Source: Anisus vortex
Lineage: Eukaryota; Mollusca; Gastropoda; Planorbidae
NCBI GenBank assembly: GCA_949126835.1
Contig: OX421497.1
Coordinates: 49,113,474-49,177,473 of the forward strand
Length of the DNA stretch: 64,000 bases
Direction of reading: 5' to 3'
Shown: piece by piece, positions 1 through 10,514 of the stretch
How positions within the stretch are numbered: the stretch's first letter is position 1
Layout: the number at the start of each line of letters is the position of its first letter
Position numbers and translations under genes: made by a program
The notes under the pieces: generated by a model
Databases searched by the model: none
The model's input: the letters and a program-made list of their open reading frames with translations, nothing else
Told to the model about the DNA's origin: nothing

Positions 1-2690
1 TCTTTGACAATATACAACTACACACATCTTATTGCTTTGACAATATACAACTACTCAGATCTTCTTTGACAATATACAACTACACACATCTTATTGCTTT
101 GACAATATACAACTACACACATCTTATTGCTTTGACAATATACAACTACACACATCTTATTGCTTTGACAATATACAACTACACACATCTTATTGCTTTG
201 ACAATATACAACTACACACATCTTATTGCTTTGACAATATACAACTACACACATCTTATTGCTTTGACAATATACAACTACACACATCTTATTGCTTTGA
301 CAATATACAACTACACACATCTTATTGCTTTGACAATATACAACTACACACATCTTATTGCTTTGACAATATACAACTACACACATCTTATTGCTTTGAC
401 AATATACAACTACACACATCTTCTTTGACAATATACAACTACACAGATCTTATTGCTTTGACAATATACAACTACACACATCTTATTGCTTTGACAATAT
501 ACAACTACACAGATCTTCTTTGACAATATACAACTACACAGATCTTATTGCTTTGACAATATACAACTACACACATCTTATTGCTTTGACAATATACAAC
601 TACACACATCTTATTGCTTTGACAATATACAACTACACACATCTTATTGCTTTGACAATATACAACTACACACATCTTATTGTTTTGACAATATACAACT
701 ACTCAGATCTTCTTTGACAATATACAACTACACACATCTTATTGCTTTGACAATATACAACTACACACATCTTATTGCTTTGACAATATACAACTACACA
801 CATCTTATTGCTTTGACAATATACAACTACACACATCTTATTGCTTTGACAATATACAACTACACAGATCTTATTGCTTTGACAATATACAACTACACAC
901 ATCTTATTGCTTTGACAATATACAACTACACACATCTTATTGCTTTGACAATATACAACTACACACATCTTCTTTGACAATATACAACTACACACATCTT
1001 ATTGCTTTGACAATATACAACTACACACATCTTATTGCTTTGACAATATACAACTACACACATCTTATTGCTTTGACAATATACAACTACACACATCTTA
1101 TTGCTTTGACAATATACAACTACACACATCTTATTGCTTTGACAATATACAACTACACACATCTTATTGCTTTGACAATATACAACTACACACATCTTAT
1201 TGCTTTGACAATATACAACTACACACATCTTATTGCTTTGACAATATACAACTACACACATCTTATTGCTTTGACAATATACAACTACACACATCTTATT
1301 GCTTTGACAATATACAACTACACAGATCTTCTTTGACAATATACAACTACACACATCTTATTGCTTTGACAATATACAACTACACACATCTTATTGCTTT
1401 GACAATATACAACTACACACATCTTATTGCTTTGACAATATACAACTACACACATCTTATTGCTTTGACAATATACAACTACACACATCTTATTGCTTTG
1501 ACAATATACAACTACACACATCTTATTGCTTTGACAATATACAACTACACACATCTTATTGCTTTGACAATATACAACTACACAGATCTTCTTTGACAAT
1601 ATACAACTACACACATCTTATTGCTTTGACAATATACAACTACACAGATCTTCTTTGACAATATACAACTACACAGATCTTCTTTGACAATATACAACTA
1701 CACACATCTTATTGCTTTGACAATATACAACTACACAGATCTTCTTTGACAATATACAACTACACACATCTTATTGCTTTGACAATATACAACTACACAG
1801 ATCTTCTTTGACAATATACAACTACACACATCTTATTGCTTTGACAATATACAACTACACAGATCTTCTTTGACAATATACAACTACACACATCTTTTTG
1901 CTTTGACAATATACAACTACACAGATCTTCTTTGACAATATACAACTACACACATCTTATTGCTTTGACAATATACAACTACACAGATCTTCTTTGACAA
2001 TATACAACTACACACATCTTATTGCTTTGACAATATACAACTACACAGATCTTCTTTGACAATATACAACTACACACATCTTATTGCTTTGACAATATAC
2101 AACTACACACATCTTATTGCTTTGACAATTTACAACTACACAGATCTTCTTTGACAATATACAACTACACACATCTTATTGCTTTGACAATATACAACTA
2201 CACACATCTTATTGCTTTGACAATATACAACTACACACATCTTATTGCTTTGACAATATACAACTACACACATCTTATTGCTTTGACAATATACAACTAC
2301 ACAGTTCTTATTGCTTTGACAATATACAACTACACACATCTTATTGCTTTGACAATATACAACTACACACATCTTATTGCTTTGACAATATACAACTACA
2401 CACATCTTATTGCTTTGACAATATACAACTACACACATCTTATTGCTTTGACAATATACAACTACACACATCTTATTGCTTTGACAATATACAACTACAC
2501 ACATCTTATTGCTTTGACAATATACAACTACACACATCTTATTGCTTTGACAATATACAACTACACACATCTTATTGCTTTGACAATATACAACTACACA
2601 GATCTTCTTTGACAATATACAACTACACACATCTTATTGCTTTGACAATATACAACTACACACATCTTATTGCTTTTTGCTTTGACAATC
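1..2690. repeat. 33-bp minisatellite (about 80 copies), window edge
   Basis: Tandem array of a 33-bp unit (CTTTGACAATATACAACTAC followed by ACACATCTTATTG). A 29-bp variant lacks ATTG and usually carries CAGATCTT (a BglII site). Between about 1600 and 2150 the 33- and 29-bp forms alternate, giving a 62-bp dimer. The array starts before the window and ends near 2690. Because 33 is a multiple of 3, open frames of more than 100 codons appear on both strands; they have no gene character. The array lies in intron 3 of PSMD13. Confidence 0.97.
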
Positions 2691-2781
2691 TCTCCATATT
2701 TTTTTATGAACCAACTTTATCCTTTTAAAAATATGAAATTTATTAATTCTAAGTAATCTAACAACAAAAGATAAAGTCTAC

Positions 2782-2816
2782 CTGTGCTCAAAGTCTGATA
2801 AGAAGTTTTCATACAG
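2782..2816 (-). CDS. PSMD13: PSMD13 coding exon 3
   Basis: A 35-base micro-exon between acceptor TTTACAG and donor GTAGAC, encoding LYENFLSDFEH plus two bases of an Arg codon. The peptide is nearly identical to the conserved family segment LYENFISEFEHR. The 33-bp minisatellite begins about 90 bases into the following intron. Confidence 0.9.
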
Positions 2817-5800
2817 CTGTAAAGAAAACAAATTTACTCTGTTTATAATAAATATGTTTTGGTGTAGCCTATACAATAAATAAAACACAAGATGGCATCA
2901 GCATAGTGAAACTAACTTTTTAATTTAATACTTATCAGGGTTTTTTTTCTATTTCAACTGAAAGTAAGATTTACTCTACTATAGTGAAATTAGTAAGCCT
3001 GCTATAAGAACATCCATATAAAGCTTAGCCTATTTGAGGATTACTTACACGAAAAATGCCATCTCCTTTAGAGAATATAGGGTTCTTGACAAATTGCAAC
3101 AGTCTCAGAGTCAACTGATGCCATAGTCTTCACAAAATTGTCATGAAACAAAAAGACAAAAATGTTTTTTATTAAAAATGCATCTATTAAAATCCTGTTA
3201 TAAATTACATGGCCTAAAATACTTTAAGTGTAATTATCTCAATTATTGGATAGTAAAAAGAAATATCAAAACATTAGAACACAATAAAAATTTTATTTAA
3301 ATACATTTTTAAAAGAGAAAAACGACATTTGATATTTGATTAGTTAGACCAAATATGATGGACCGCTTGCTCTATTTTTAGAGCTTAAGGGTTGTTGTTT
3401 TTCCGTGCGCAGCCAATAACGCTATCCTAAATGACTCCTGAACGTATCTAAAGACTTCCACTGTATACAACTTTCAATTTTAATCTTAATTTTCGATTGA
3501 GAAAATCATAGCGAATTACTAAACTGGAAGTCTAGAGGACCGTAAGCCTACCATAAATGCTAACAGATATAGGGAAAAAACCTGGTTCAGGAAGTGTGTA
3601 GCTCATGGTGTGTGTGTTGGGATAAAAGGAAAAAAAAATAAAAGGGATGTAACACAGTATTTATTTACAACACAAAGAGCTCAAGGGAAGTAACAATTTC
3701 AATATTTCATAAAAACTCAAAATTACCACATTTTCAACATTAAATAAAAAATCACAGAAATGCAATTCGCCAAATGAAACCAACTGTTCCATAATCAGGA
3801 CTAAAAGACCTTTAAAAAGTGATCACTTAGACTTAGAGAAAAAAATAGAATCATTAACCCTAAAATAGGCTATAGCCGAAACCAAGAATTAGGCCTAGGC
3901 CTAGGCCTAGGCCTACTTAGCCTACTAATGCATTCATGGATAAGACATACAACTGAAACTAAGCATAACATGCAAAGTAGAAATAGCACCTGTAATTGTC
4001 AATTGTTAAGAAGTAGAAGAGGCCTACTTTGTATGTCAAGTTTGAATTTTAAAATTTGCCATATAATAATAATTATATGGCTATACTTTGGTTTAACTGC
4101 CTCACAGAGTTTTTCTAAGTGCCATATATCAATTTAAAGATCTTTTTGTCCTGAATACAAAAATTTAGGTTTCATTGAGCGGTTCCATTTGTGTGATTTT
4201 TATTAAATGTGGAAAATTTGGTAATTTTGAATGTTTTATTAAAAATTGTTACTTCCCTTGAGCTCTTTGTGTTTAATTTTGTTACGTCCCTTTGATTTGT
4301 TTATTTTTATTTATTTTGTCTTTTATCCCTATAATATCAAACGCACTGACACATTCCATGGACCGCATGCTTCTCTCTCAGACCAGATTTTTTCCCCTAG
4401 ATATGTTACTTTTTTTCAGTAGGTTTTTAGTAGTTTTCAGTAGGTTTTTAGTAGCTTTCAGTAGATTTTTAGTAGGTTTCAGTAGGTTTTAGTAGGTTTC
4501 ACTAGGTTTCAGTAGGTTTAGTAGGTTTTAGTAGGTTTCAGTAGGTTTTAGTAGGTTTAGTAGGGGTTCAGGGTTAGGTAATAGGTTAGGGAGAGCTTTG
4601 TAGTTTTTTTATTTGGCTATACAGAGCCAACCTTGGCCATATCTTGGGATTGGAAGTATTAGCTTTAGGAAACGATCATGACAGCATGGTGTCGTGATCT
4701 AGGGAATACGATTTGTTTCTTTTTTTTTTCTTTTGTGCTATTTCTTATTAAATATGGCAAGATTAATTTTATTTTTTTATTGCTTCTAAGGAATTCTGAT
4801 TGAAAATTTTGGTACGTGGAGCTATTGATAGTGTCTTAATTAAGAAGATCGGCAGACAATAATGTATTGTGTTTGATCAGCCTGTGACGTCACAAGGCTT
4901 TTGTAAAGACAATACAAATTATTTATTTTTTTTGGAAAAAAAATTATTTTTTTTCATTTTTAATAGTCTGCCGCTCTTCTTAAGACACTTATCAATAGCC
5001 CCACGCGAACAAATTTTCAGTTGGAATTTTTTAGAAGCCTATTTTTCGTGAGGCAGCTGAACCAAAGTATTACCATAATTATATTCTTTAAATCTTTAAT
5101 TCCTCCAGCTACCCATTTAAGAAGGAACAGTTTGAACAAGGTTTTCCTCAAATAAAAAAGCAGGTTGTTTTTTTTAATTAAATATAAATAAATAAATAAA
5201 TGATAAATGTTCTTTGAGACTTTGAGTTTGACTTCAAAGTTTTACAGTGGTAGACGCCACGGTAGACCAACTTTAAACTTTTACTTTTATTTAACACTTC
5301 GCATCCGATGCGCCACACAGTGCGTCATAGGTTTTTCGCTTCAATACGGTCCGCCACTCCCTGCGTCATCGCTACTTTGTTTCGTTTTAAGTCCAGTTAA
5401 GCTTTTCATAGTATCTATTTTTATAATCTTTTTATAAACTTCTATTCAGAAGAACTTCCACTTCCTCTGTTTGAAAAAACACGTTGATTGAAGCATTGTC
5501 TGTTTATCAATTATTGATTTTTAACGTCCTATTTTGTCATCTGTTTACAAACAAAAATCAGCTGTTAAAATGGCTTCCACTAGTTCTTGTCATCCCGATG
5601 ATAAAACGAAAGCTAAATCTATGACTGCTGAAGAAGCAAGTAAGTTAATTTTTTTGCAAGACTCGGACTCTGATTCTGAATTGGAAATGGATCCTGATTT
5701 ATTATTTGATGATTCCGATGAGGAATATGTTCCTCCAGTGGCTAAAAAAAGCAAAACGGTTGCTGGTCCTAGTAGTAGGCCCACTTCTAAAGGAAAAGGC

Positions 5801-8390
5801 AGAGGTAAAGCCAAGGCTAGTACAGCTAGTACTACAGCCACACTGACACTGGCCACAGAATCATTCATCTGTACCAACAATTCTAGTCCTAGTACTAGTA
5901 GTACTACAATGCCTGGTATTAGTAGGCCTGAAAACACTGACAGTGAATGGTCTAGTGTATCTTCTGGACAGACCGAAAACAATTTTCGATTTCATCCCTC
6001 ACAAACTCCTGGCATTGCTATTGATATGCATGAAAGAGGAACATCTTCTCCATTAGATTATTTTAATTTACTAGTGGATGATGAAGTTAAAAGTAATTTG
6101 ATTTCATCTATCAACAAGTTTGCCAAGAAAAAGGTTGATGTAAACACACCAGCCCAAAAACGCTCTGTATTTGGACGCTGGAAAGATGTTACGTTATCCG
6201 AGCTAAACAAGTTTTTCGCTGTGCTTATTTATATGGGCCTTTACAAAAGACCAGCTATTGCTGACTATTGGTGTATGACCGCTGAGTCCTACTTACCATG
6301 GATTCATCACCTTTTCAATAGGGAACGGTTTCAAGACATCTTTCATACAATGCTGCATTGTGGAGATGAGGCGGCCGAAGGAAAAGATAAAATTGAACCC
6401 TTCATGAACCAGCTACTTAATAAGTTTAGGAAGGCATTCTATCCGTTTCAAGACCTAAGCATTGATGAAATGGTTATTGGCTATCGAGGCAGATGGCAGT
6501 ACAAACAGTATAATGCCTCGAAGCCAAGCAAATACCATATAAAAACCTTTGGTCTTTGCGACGCAGCCACCGGCTATGTCGTTAACATTCTTACTTATTT
6601 TGGAGCCAATACATCGTATGACCCAGAAGCTGATCTAGATGGAGGACAAGCGGTCAAGGTCTTCACTACATTGCTGCAGCATGTTGGCACTGGACATAGT
6701 ATATATGCTGATAGGTTTTACACCACGCGTAAGCTGATAGATTATCTTCTTTCTAGAAGGATGTACTACACTGGAACTCTAAATATGAATAGAGTAGGCT
6801 TCCCGAAGAAGTTAAAAACCTTATCATTGCAACACAGGGAAATGAAATGGTTCTTAGAAAAAGATAAAAGTATTCTCTGTGTTGCTTTTCGTGACAAAAA
6901 AGCTAAAAAAAATGTAGTGCTTGTATCTACCGACGCAAAGGTACAGACCAAAAAAGTAAAAGACGTCGAAAAGCCAGAAATGATTGATTTCTACAACCAG
7001 AAGATGAATGGTTGTGATAAGTTAGACCAGAAAGTCACCTACTATAGTGTGCATCAAAGAAAAACTGTGAAATGGTGGAAGAAAATTTTTTTTTGGTTGC
7101 TGGAGGTAGCTCAGGCTAATGCCTATATATTATATAGCTTGTCTGAATCATCGCAAGGCAAAACAACCACACTTAAGGCTTTTAAACGAAGCCTGATCCG
7201 TCAGCTGACCAACAATGTGGCTATGGATTTACTTCGACCACCTGGAAAATCTGCAGAAACCGGTCCTTTGGAACGTACACAAGGCAGCCGTCATATAATA
7301 GACTATGAGGATAGAGACCGGGCTTGCGTAGTCTGCTCCACTCCTGCGAAGCGTATCTGAACACATTTCTTCTGTTCAGGGTGTGAGTCAAAGCCACATC
7401 TACACCCTAAAGGATGCTTTAAGGCATTCCATTCATCATAGAATCATAGAGTACTTCAAGTATGCCTTCTATTGTATATATTGTGTAAAAAGTGATTTTT
7501 TTTTTAAAGTGTAAATATTTTCAATTGCATGTGTGTGTACAAAAAAATTCACAACTTTTTTATTTCTGGATGAAATCTAATGAAACTTGACAGTTGTGCT
7601 ACATGTGTATATAGTATTCTTTGTGCAAAAAAAAAAAATTCATTTGGATTATTATAACTGGAGCTGTGAACTGGTAAGTTGACATTTACATTTTTTTTTT
7701 TCTTGCACATTTTCATATTTATAACTTTGCAACCCAACTTATCCTTCCCATTTACTTTTTATTCCCAATCCATCTATGTTTTCTGAATCCTTATTCTATT
7801 CTGAACAATTTGATATATCATATGTCATAGTTAAAAAAACATAAAGCAATTTAAAATAGAAATTACAACGCGTGTGTATTCAACATTTTTCACAAAAATA
7901 TTTTGCTCCGTTCCATTGCTAAAATCTTCCGTATAGAAAGAGTTAATGTTATAATTAATAATATATAGATTATATAGACTTAGGAGTCTATATTTTATTA
8001 TGGCCATGGACGAAAAATTCCCTTACCCTAGCCTAGTTCCGATTGTAATTTTTAGTATTTTTTGTTTATTACAATTACTAGATACACACATAACATACTT
8101 AACTAGACAAGACAAAAGTAAAACAAAAAAGGAAAGGTTCAAAAATGATGAATCATTCTATCTAATCCTAGTAGTAACCTACTAGTTACTAGTCTATACT
8201 ATAGGCTACACTTTCACTTAGCTGACTCATATACAGGCTACGTCGCAGCAATGAATTCCTAATAATATGAATAGGCGATTTATGATACGTACTTTTTATT
8301 GTATAATTCCTCAAGAAGCCCCCATTCCGTGGCAACATCACCGGTGCTCTTTCTTTGTTGTTCTGCTAAATATCCAGCTACGTTAGGCAT
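2782..8390 (-). CDS. PSMD13: 26S proteasome non-ATPase subunit 13 (Rpn9), 5' part: exons 1-3
   Basis: Rpn9/PSMD13 is a PCI-domain subunit of the lid of the 26S proteasome regulatory particle. Three minus-strand coding exons join in frame: 8390-8293, 3127-3049 and 2816-2782. Exon 1 reads from a start codon with an in-frame TAA three codons upstream and ends in LLEELYNKK. Exon 2 opens LWHQLTL and exon 3 reads LYENFLSDFEHR. These match the known family N-terminus (LEELYTKK, LWHQLTLQVL, LYENFISEFEHR). All introns are GT-AG with phases 2, 0 and 2. The roughly 70 codons seen are under a fifth of the family's usual length (about 376 residues), so later exons lie left of the window. Intron 1 (5.2 kb) holds a piggyBac element and fold-back repeats. 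The exon reads as intact and functional. The identification rests on recognition, not alignment. Confidence 0.9.
2817..3048 (-). other. PSMD13 intron 2
   Basis: Short AT-rich intron between exons 2 and 3. No mobile element or repeat recognised. Confidence 0.8.
3049..3127 (-). CDS. PSMD13: PSMD13 coding exon 2
   Basis: 79 bases between acceptor TGTGAAG and donor GTAAGT. Together with the two bases carried from exon 1 it encodes K then LWHQLTLRLLQFVKNP and ends in KGDGIFR. This matches the family segment LWHQLTLQVLDFVQDP. The phase is compatible with both neighbours. Confidence 0.9.
3590..4380. repeat. Long imperfect inverted repeat (fold-back element)
   Basis: The left arm, about 3590-3830, is the reverse complement of about 4120-4380 with scattered mismatches. 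Anchors include AAAGAGCTCAAGGGAAGTAAC at about 3676 and its complement at about 4252, plus GGGATAAAAG against CTTTTATCCC. The spacer of about 290 bases includes (GGCCTA)n at about 3894-3915. No coding capacity is seen, so this is probably an old non-autonomous fold-back or MITE-like insertion in PSMD13 intron 1. Ends and target duplication are not resolved. Confidence 0.7.
4410..4590. repeat. Degenerate AGTAGGTTT(C/T) short tandem repeat
   Basis: About 15 irregular copies of a 9-11 base motif, AGTAGGTTTTAG or AGTAGGTTTC, decaying at the right into GGGTTAGG-like bases. It is not a telomere array, because the hexamer TTAGGG is not tandemly repeated. Confidence 0.75.
4780..5045. repeat. Hairpin element with ~80-bp inverted arms
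   Basis: Bases 4785-4862 are repeated inverted at about 4960-5040, with shared blocks such as GAGCTATTGATA, GTGTCTTAA and CGGCAGAC. A T-rich spacer separates the arms. A second, outer pair nests around it: about 4070-4112 (TACTTTGGTT, CTGCCTCAC) is inverted at 5046-5085. No reading frame is present. Probably nested MITE-like insertions in PSMD13 intron 1. Confidence 0.7.
5291..7946 (+). mobile_element. piggyBac-family DNA transposon, near full length
   Basis: A 2.66-kb element that carries a piggyBac transposase gene and is bounded by TTAA at 5291-5294 and 7943-7946, the target and duplication typical of this superfamily. The putative ends share a weak inverted repeat (TTAAC.CTT...AT.CG read inward from each side). 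It lies antisense in PSMD13 intron 1. The exact ends are inferred because several other TTAA sites exist nearby. Confidence 0.65.
5534..7360 (+). CDS. piggyBac transposase (DDE_Tnp_1_7), truncated by a stop in the C-terminal zinc-finger region
   Basis: Open frame of 608 codons. An acidic and Ser/Thr-rich N-terminal tail (about residues 1-150) is followed by the transposase core. Candidate catalytic aspartates are D311 (in LSIDEMVIGYRG), D393 (IYADRFYTT) and D495 (NGCDKLDQ), the DDD triad expected of piggyBac; WWKKIFFWLL follows. An alternative start at codon 13 has a better context. The frame ends at TGA 7358-7360 just after CVVCSTPAKRI. The same frame then continues open with Cys/His-rich sequence (FFCSGCESKPHLHPKGCF) to TAG at 7441. 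One premature stop, plausibly CGA to TGA, therefore removes the second half of the cysteine-rich domain. The core is otherwise intact, which suggests a recent insertion. Confidence 0.93.
   Translation: MSSVYKQKSAVKMASTSSCHPDDKTKAKSMTAEEASKLIFLQDSDSDSELEMDPDLLFDDSDEEYVPPVAKKSKTVAGPSSRPTSKGKGRGKAKASTASTTATLTLATESFICTNNSSPSTSSTTMPGISRPENTDSEWSSVSSGQTENNFRFHPSQTPGIAIDMHERGTSSPLDYFNLLVDDEVKSNLISSINKFAKKKVDVNTPAQKRSVFGRWKDVTLSELNKFFAVLIYMGLYKRPAIADYWCMTAESYLPWIHHLFNRERFQDIFHTMLHCGDEAAEGKDKIEPFMNQLLNKFRKAFYPFQDLSIDEMVIGYRGRWQYKQYNASKPSKYHIKTFGLCDAATGYVVNILTYFGANTSYDPEADLDGGQAVKVFTTLLQHVGTGHSIYADRFYTTRKLIDYLLSRRMYYTGTLNMNRVGFPKKLKTLSLQHREMKWFLEKDKSILCVAFRDKKAKKNVVLVSTDAKVQTKKVKDVEKPEMIDFYNQKMNGCDKLDQKVTYYSVHQRKTVKWWKKIFFWLLEVAQANAYILYSLSESSQGKTTTLKAFKRSLIRQLTNNVAMDLLRPPGKSAETGPLERTQGSRHIIDYEDRDRACVVCSTPAKRI
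7947..8292. other. PSMD13 intron 1, proximal part
   Basis: AT-rich intron sequence between the piggyBac right end and exon 1. Nothing recognisable. Confidence 0.6.
8293..8390 (-). CDS. PSMD13: PSMD13 coding exon 1
   Basis: 98 bases: 32 codons plus 2 bases. It begins MPNVAGYLAEQQ and ends LLEELYNK before the donor GTACGT. The start codon has G at -3 and an in-frame stop three codons upstream, which fixes the start. Confidence 0.9.
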
Positions 8391-8725
8391 GACTGTTTAA
8401 CTCTTTTTAATTGCCAAGGGGAAGTCGATTTCTGACACTGATCATTTAGCGGAAGTTCCACTGAACTATATAATAAATAGCTGCAAGGCGCTTGTTGGCT
8501 TATCTCACGACTCACGATTTTCATATTACGTCTTACCCCAAACGATTCTTTTAAAATTGCCGAACGATTAGCTACTTGGACCAGTTTATGGTAGATTTTG
8601 GTTAAATTCATATAAAGGATTAACCAAAATTCTCTCGCGTTCAAACCAATACCCTAAAGAACCAGAAGACAAAAGAAATGAATAAATACGTTTGAGCGGT
8701 AACAAAAAAAAAAGCACAATGCACC

Positions 8726-8765
<40 letters not shown>

Positions 8766-9340
8766 TATATATCCATATATCTTCAAAACAAGATCAAAAT
8801 AGTAAGTTTCAACGAATCTGATAGGATATAGTCTAGAAGTAGGCCTATTCGCCCGGCAGAAAACATGCAATTATTTTTTTCAGTTGGGATTGGGTCACTT
8901 TCTAAGAAAATGTCAGAAATAATAGGCTATTATTTTTTTCTAAATCTGTCAGTGCAACTTCTGCTGCTGCATCACAGAGATAGCTTTTGCCACTTTTGGG
9001 ATCTGCTCTGTCATGTTTCGGAAGATCACTGATGTCAGTGATGTGCCTCTTTGTCACATTTGGACTTAGGAATAGGTAGGCCTACAAACGCAAAAAAACA
9101 CTAATAAAATAGCTTCTACTTTTAAAACTATGCCTGATTTGGGATTTTAGTGGTAGGCCCTAGGCCTAAACTACAGCCATTCTCCTATAATTAATGTCTC
9201 GTGTATACCCTACACTTTGCAATGTATAATATATAGTTGACTGTGTGTGTGCTTAACCAATCATATTAGTTAATTTAAAGACACGTGATCTTATTGTCTC
9301 ATATTATACTTTTGCAATTTCAGTTCGGACATGTCATCGC
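8391..9340. other. Region upstream of PSMD13 with a (TA)n microsatellite
   Basis: The 5' flank of PSMD13 presumably holds its promoter and 5' UTR, but no convincing core element is seen. A (TA)n run of about 30 bases lies at 8731-8762. The remainder is AT-rich with scattered TAGGCCTA. Confidence 0.5.
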
Positions 9341-9345
9341 TAGCT

Positions 9346-9405
9346 ATGTGGTTTACGTATCGGACTGCCATACGGGTGACCCGGGTTCGTTTCTCCAGTT
9401 AGTCT
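9346..9405 (+). repeat. tRNA-like SINE head, degenerate
   Basis: The stretch GTATCGGACTGCCATACGGG followed by TGACCCGGGTTCG resembles the anticodon-to-T-arm half of a tRNA, with a B-box-like GGGTTCG. The 3' side decays into T-rich DNA. Probably an old SINE fragment, not a functional tRNA, because the acceptor stem does not close. Confidence 0.5.
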
Positions 9406-9540
9406 AATGCTTTTTTTTTCCTACATTTTTTTTTTCAATTAATATTACTTTAAACAAAAAGGATTGTGAATCTACGAGCATCATAAAAAGGATTTTTTTT
9501 TATAAATGTAGGCCCTAATAAGAATATAAAACTAAAATGC

Positions 9541-9910
9541 TATCTCACATTAGTTAGGCTTATACTAGAATATGAAGCATCTGTATAGGACCCATCAGCT
9601 AAAGAAAACATTAAAAAAATTAGAACAAATTCAAAAAAGAGCTGGAACGTTCATAACTACCGGTAGTGAATATTCCCAATTAACAAGAGTAAAACCATTA
9701 GTCAAATCACTAAGCCTAGAAACACTAGAGGACAGAAGGGCAAAGAGTAAAGTAGTAATAATACACAAGAAATTAAACTCCAATTTAGAAATACAACCCA
9801 TTAATAACCTGTTGCAAAGCCCAGATAAACATAAAGAAAAATAAATTTTATAAATTGTAGCCTACTTATGCGAAAACAAATGCATTTAAGTACCTTTTCT
9901 TCAATTACAA
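9541..9910 (+). pseudogene. LINE reverse transcriptase C-terminal fragment (copy 1)
   Basis: Encodes a degenerate match to the region after the RT domain of non-LTR retrotransposons: KLEQIQKRAGTF and SLETLEDRRAKSK, compare the usual LE..Q.RAARF and LE.RR. The 3' flank (TTATGCGAAAACAAATGCAT) also matches the flank of a second copy at 17255-17905. Truncated at the 5' side. Clade not determined; jockey/CR1-like by this motif. Confidence 0.75.
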
Positions 9911-10514
9911 CAAGCTTATATTTTTATTTTAAATTACTTTCCTAAAAGTCTTCAGTAGAAAAAAATAGAATTTTATTGATAATTAAATTTTATCGCTTTC
10001 TGTTCGTTGTAGTATTTACAATTTTTATCTGTAGCTTATATACAGGCCTGTTTTATTTTCACCCGGGCTATTTAGCTTGTTTACTATTTTTATAGAGCGT
10101 TCTCAGTAGGCGGAGCTTAAGTTTTTTTGTGTAAATTTAGTGACGTATTTGTGTAAATATAGAACCCACTAGAGGTACAAACGTAACGTGGTGAAAGTGA
10201 AGTACTTCTTTATCATGCAAAATTCACATCTGAATATTGGCTATCCTACTCAAAAATAAGGAGGTAAATAGTAGTACTGTAGATTAATTGATTAATGCGA
10301 TTAGGCTAGGGCCGGCTAGACCTATTTACACTTTCAATTTCACTTTATAGGCCTACACTTTTAATGTTTCGTAGGCTAGGCTACGATGTCAAGCGATATT
10401 GTTGGTGAATAGGCTATCTAGTCAAGTAACTATTAGGCTCACATCGTCTATGATCTATGTCAATAATAAAATTGCCTATTTTATTTAACATACATAATAC
10501 AGCTTAAATCTTAA
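9911..10514. other. Intergenic stretch, nothing recognised
   Basis: AT-rich, with several TAGGCCTA-type motifs. No open frame or repeat structure of note. Confidence 0.5.

Noticed and set aside
51..2630. Open frames of 60-164 codons on both strands (TIYNYTHLIAL-type repeats) in the 33-bp array
   Set aside because: The 33-bp period is a multiple of 3 and lacks stops in some frames; frames exist on both strands with no start context, splice sites or homology.
1..2690. CRISPR array (regular 29-33 bp repeats)
   Set aside because: No unique spacers: the whole unit repeats. The sequence is clearly eukaryotic.
4410..4590. Interstitial telomere
   Set aside because: The motif AGTAGGTTT is not TTAGGG; only two or three GGGTTAGG words occur at the edge.
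7982..8185. 61-codon plus-strand frame MAMDEKFPYPSL
   Set aside because: Within PSMD13 intron 1, AT-rich, no homology or splice context.
8378..8644. 88-codon minus-strand frame upstream of PSMD13 exon 1
   Set aside because: It is out of frame with the PSMD13 start at 8390, has no family resemblance and lies in the 5' flank.
9346..9405. Functional tRNA gene
   Set aside because: Anticodon-to-T-arm resemblance only; no closing acceptor stem and the 3' half runs into a T-tract. Treated as a SINE head.
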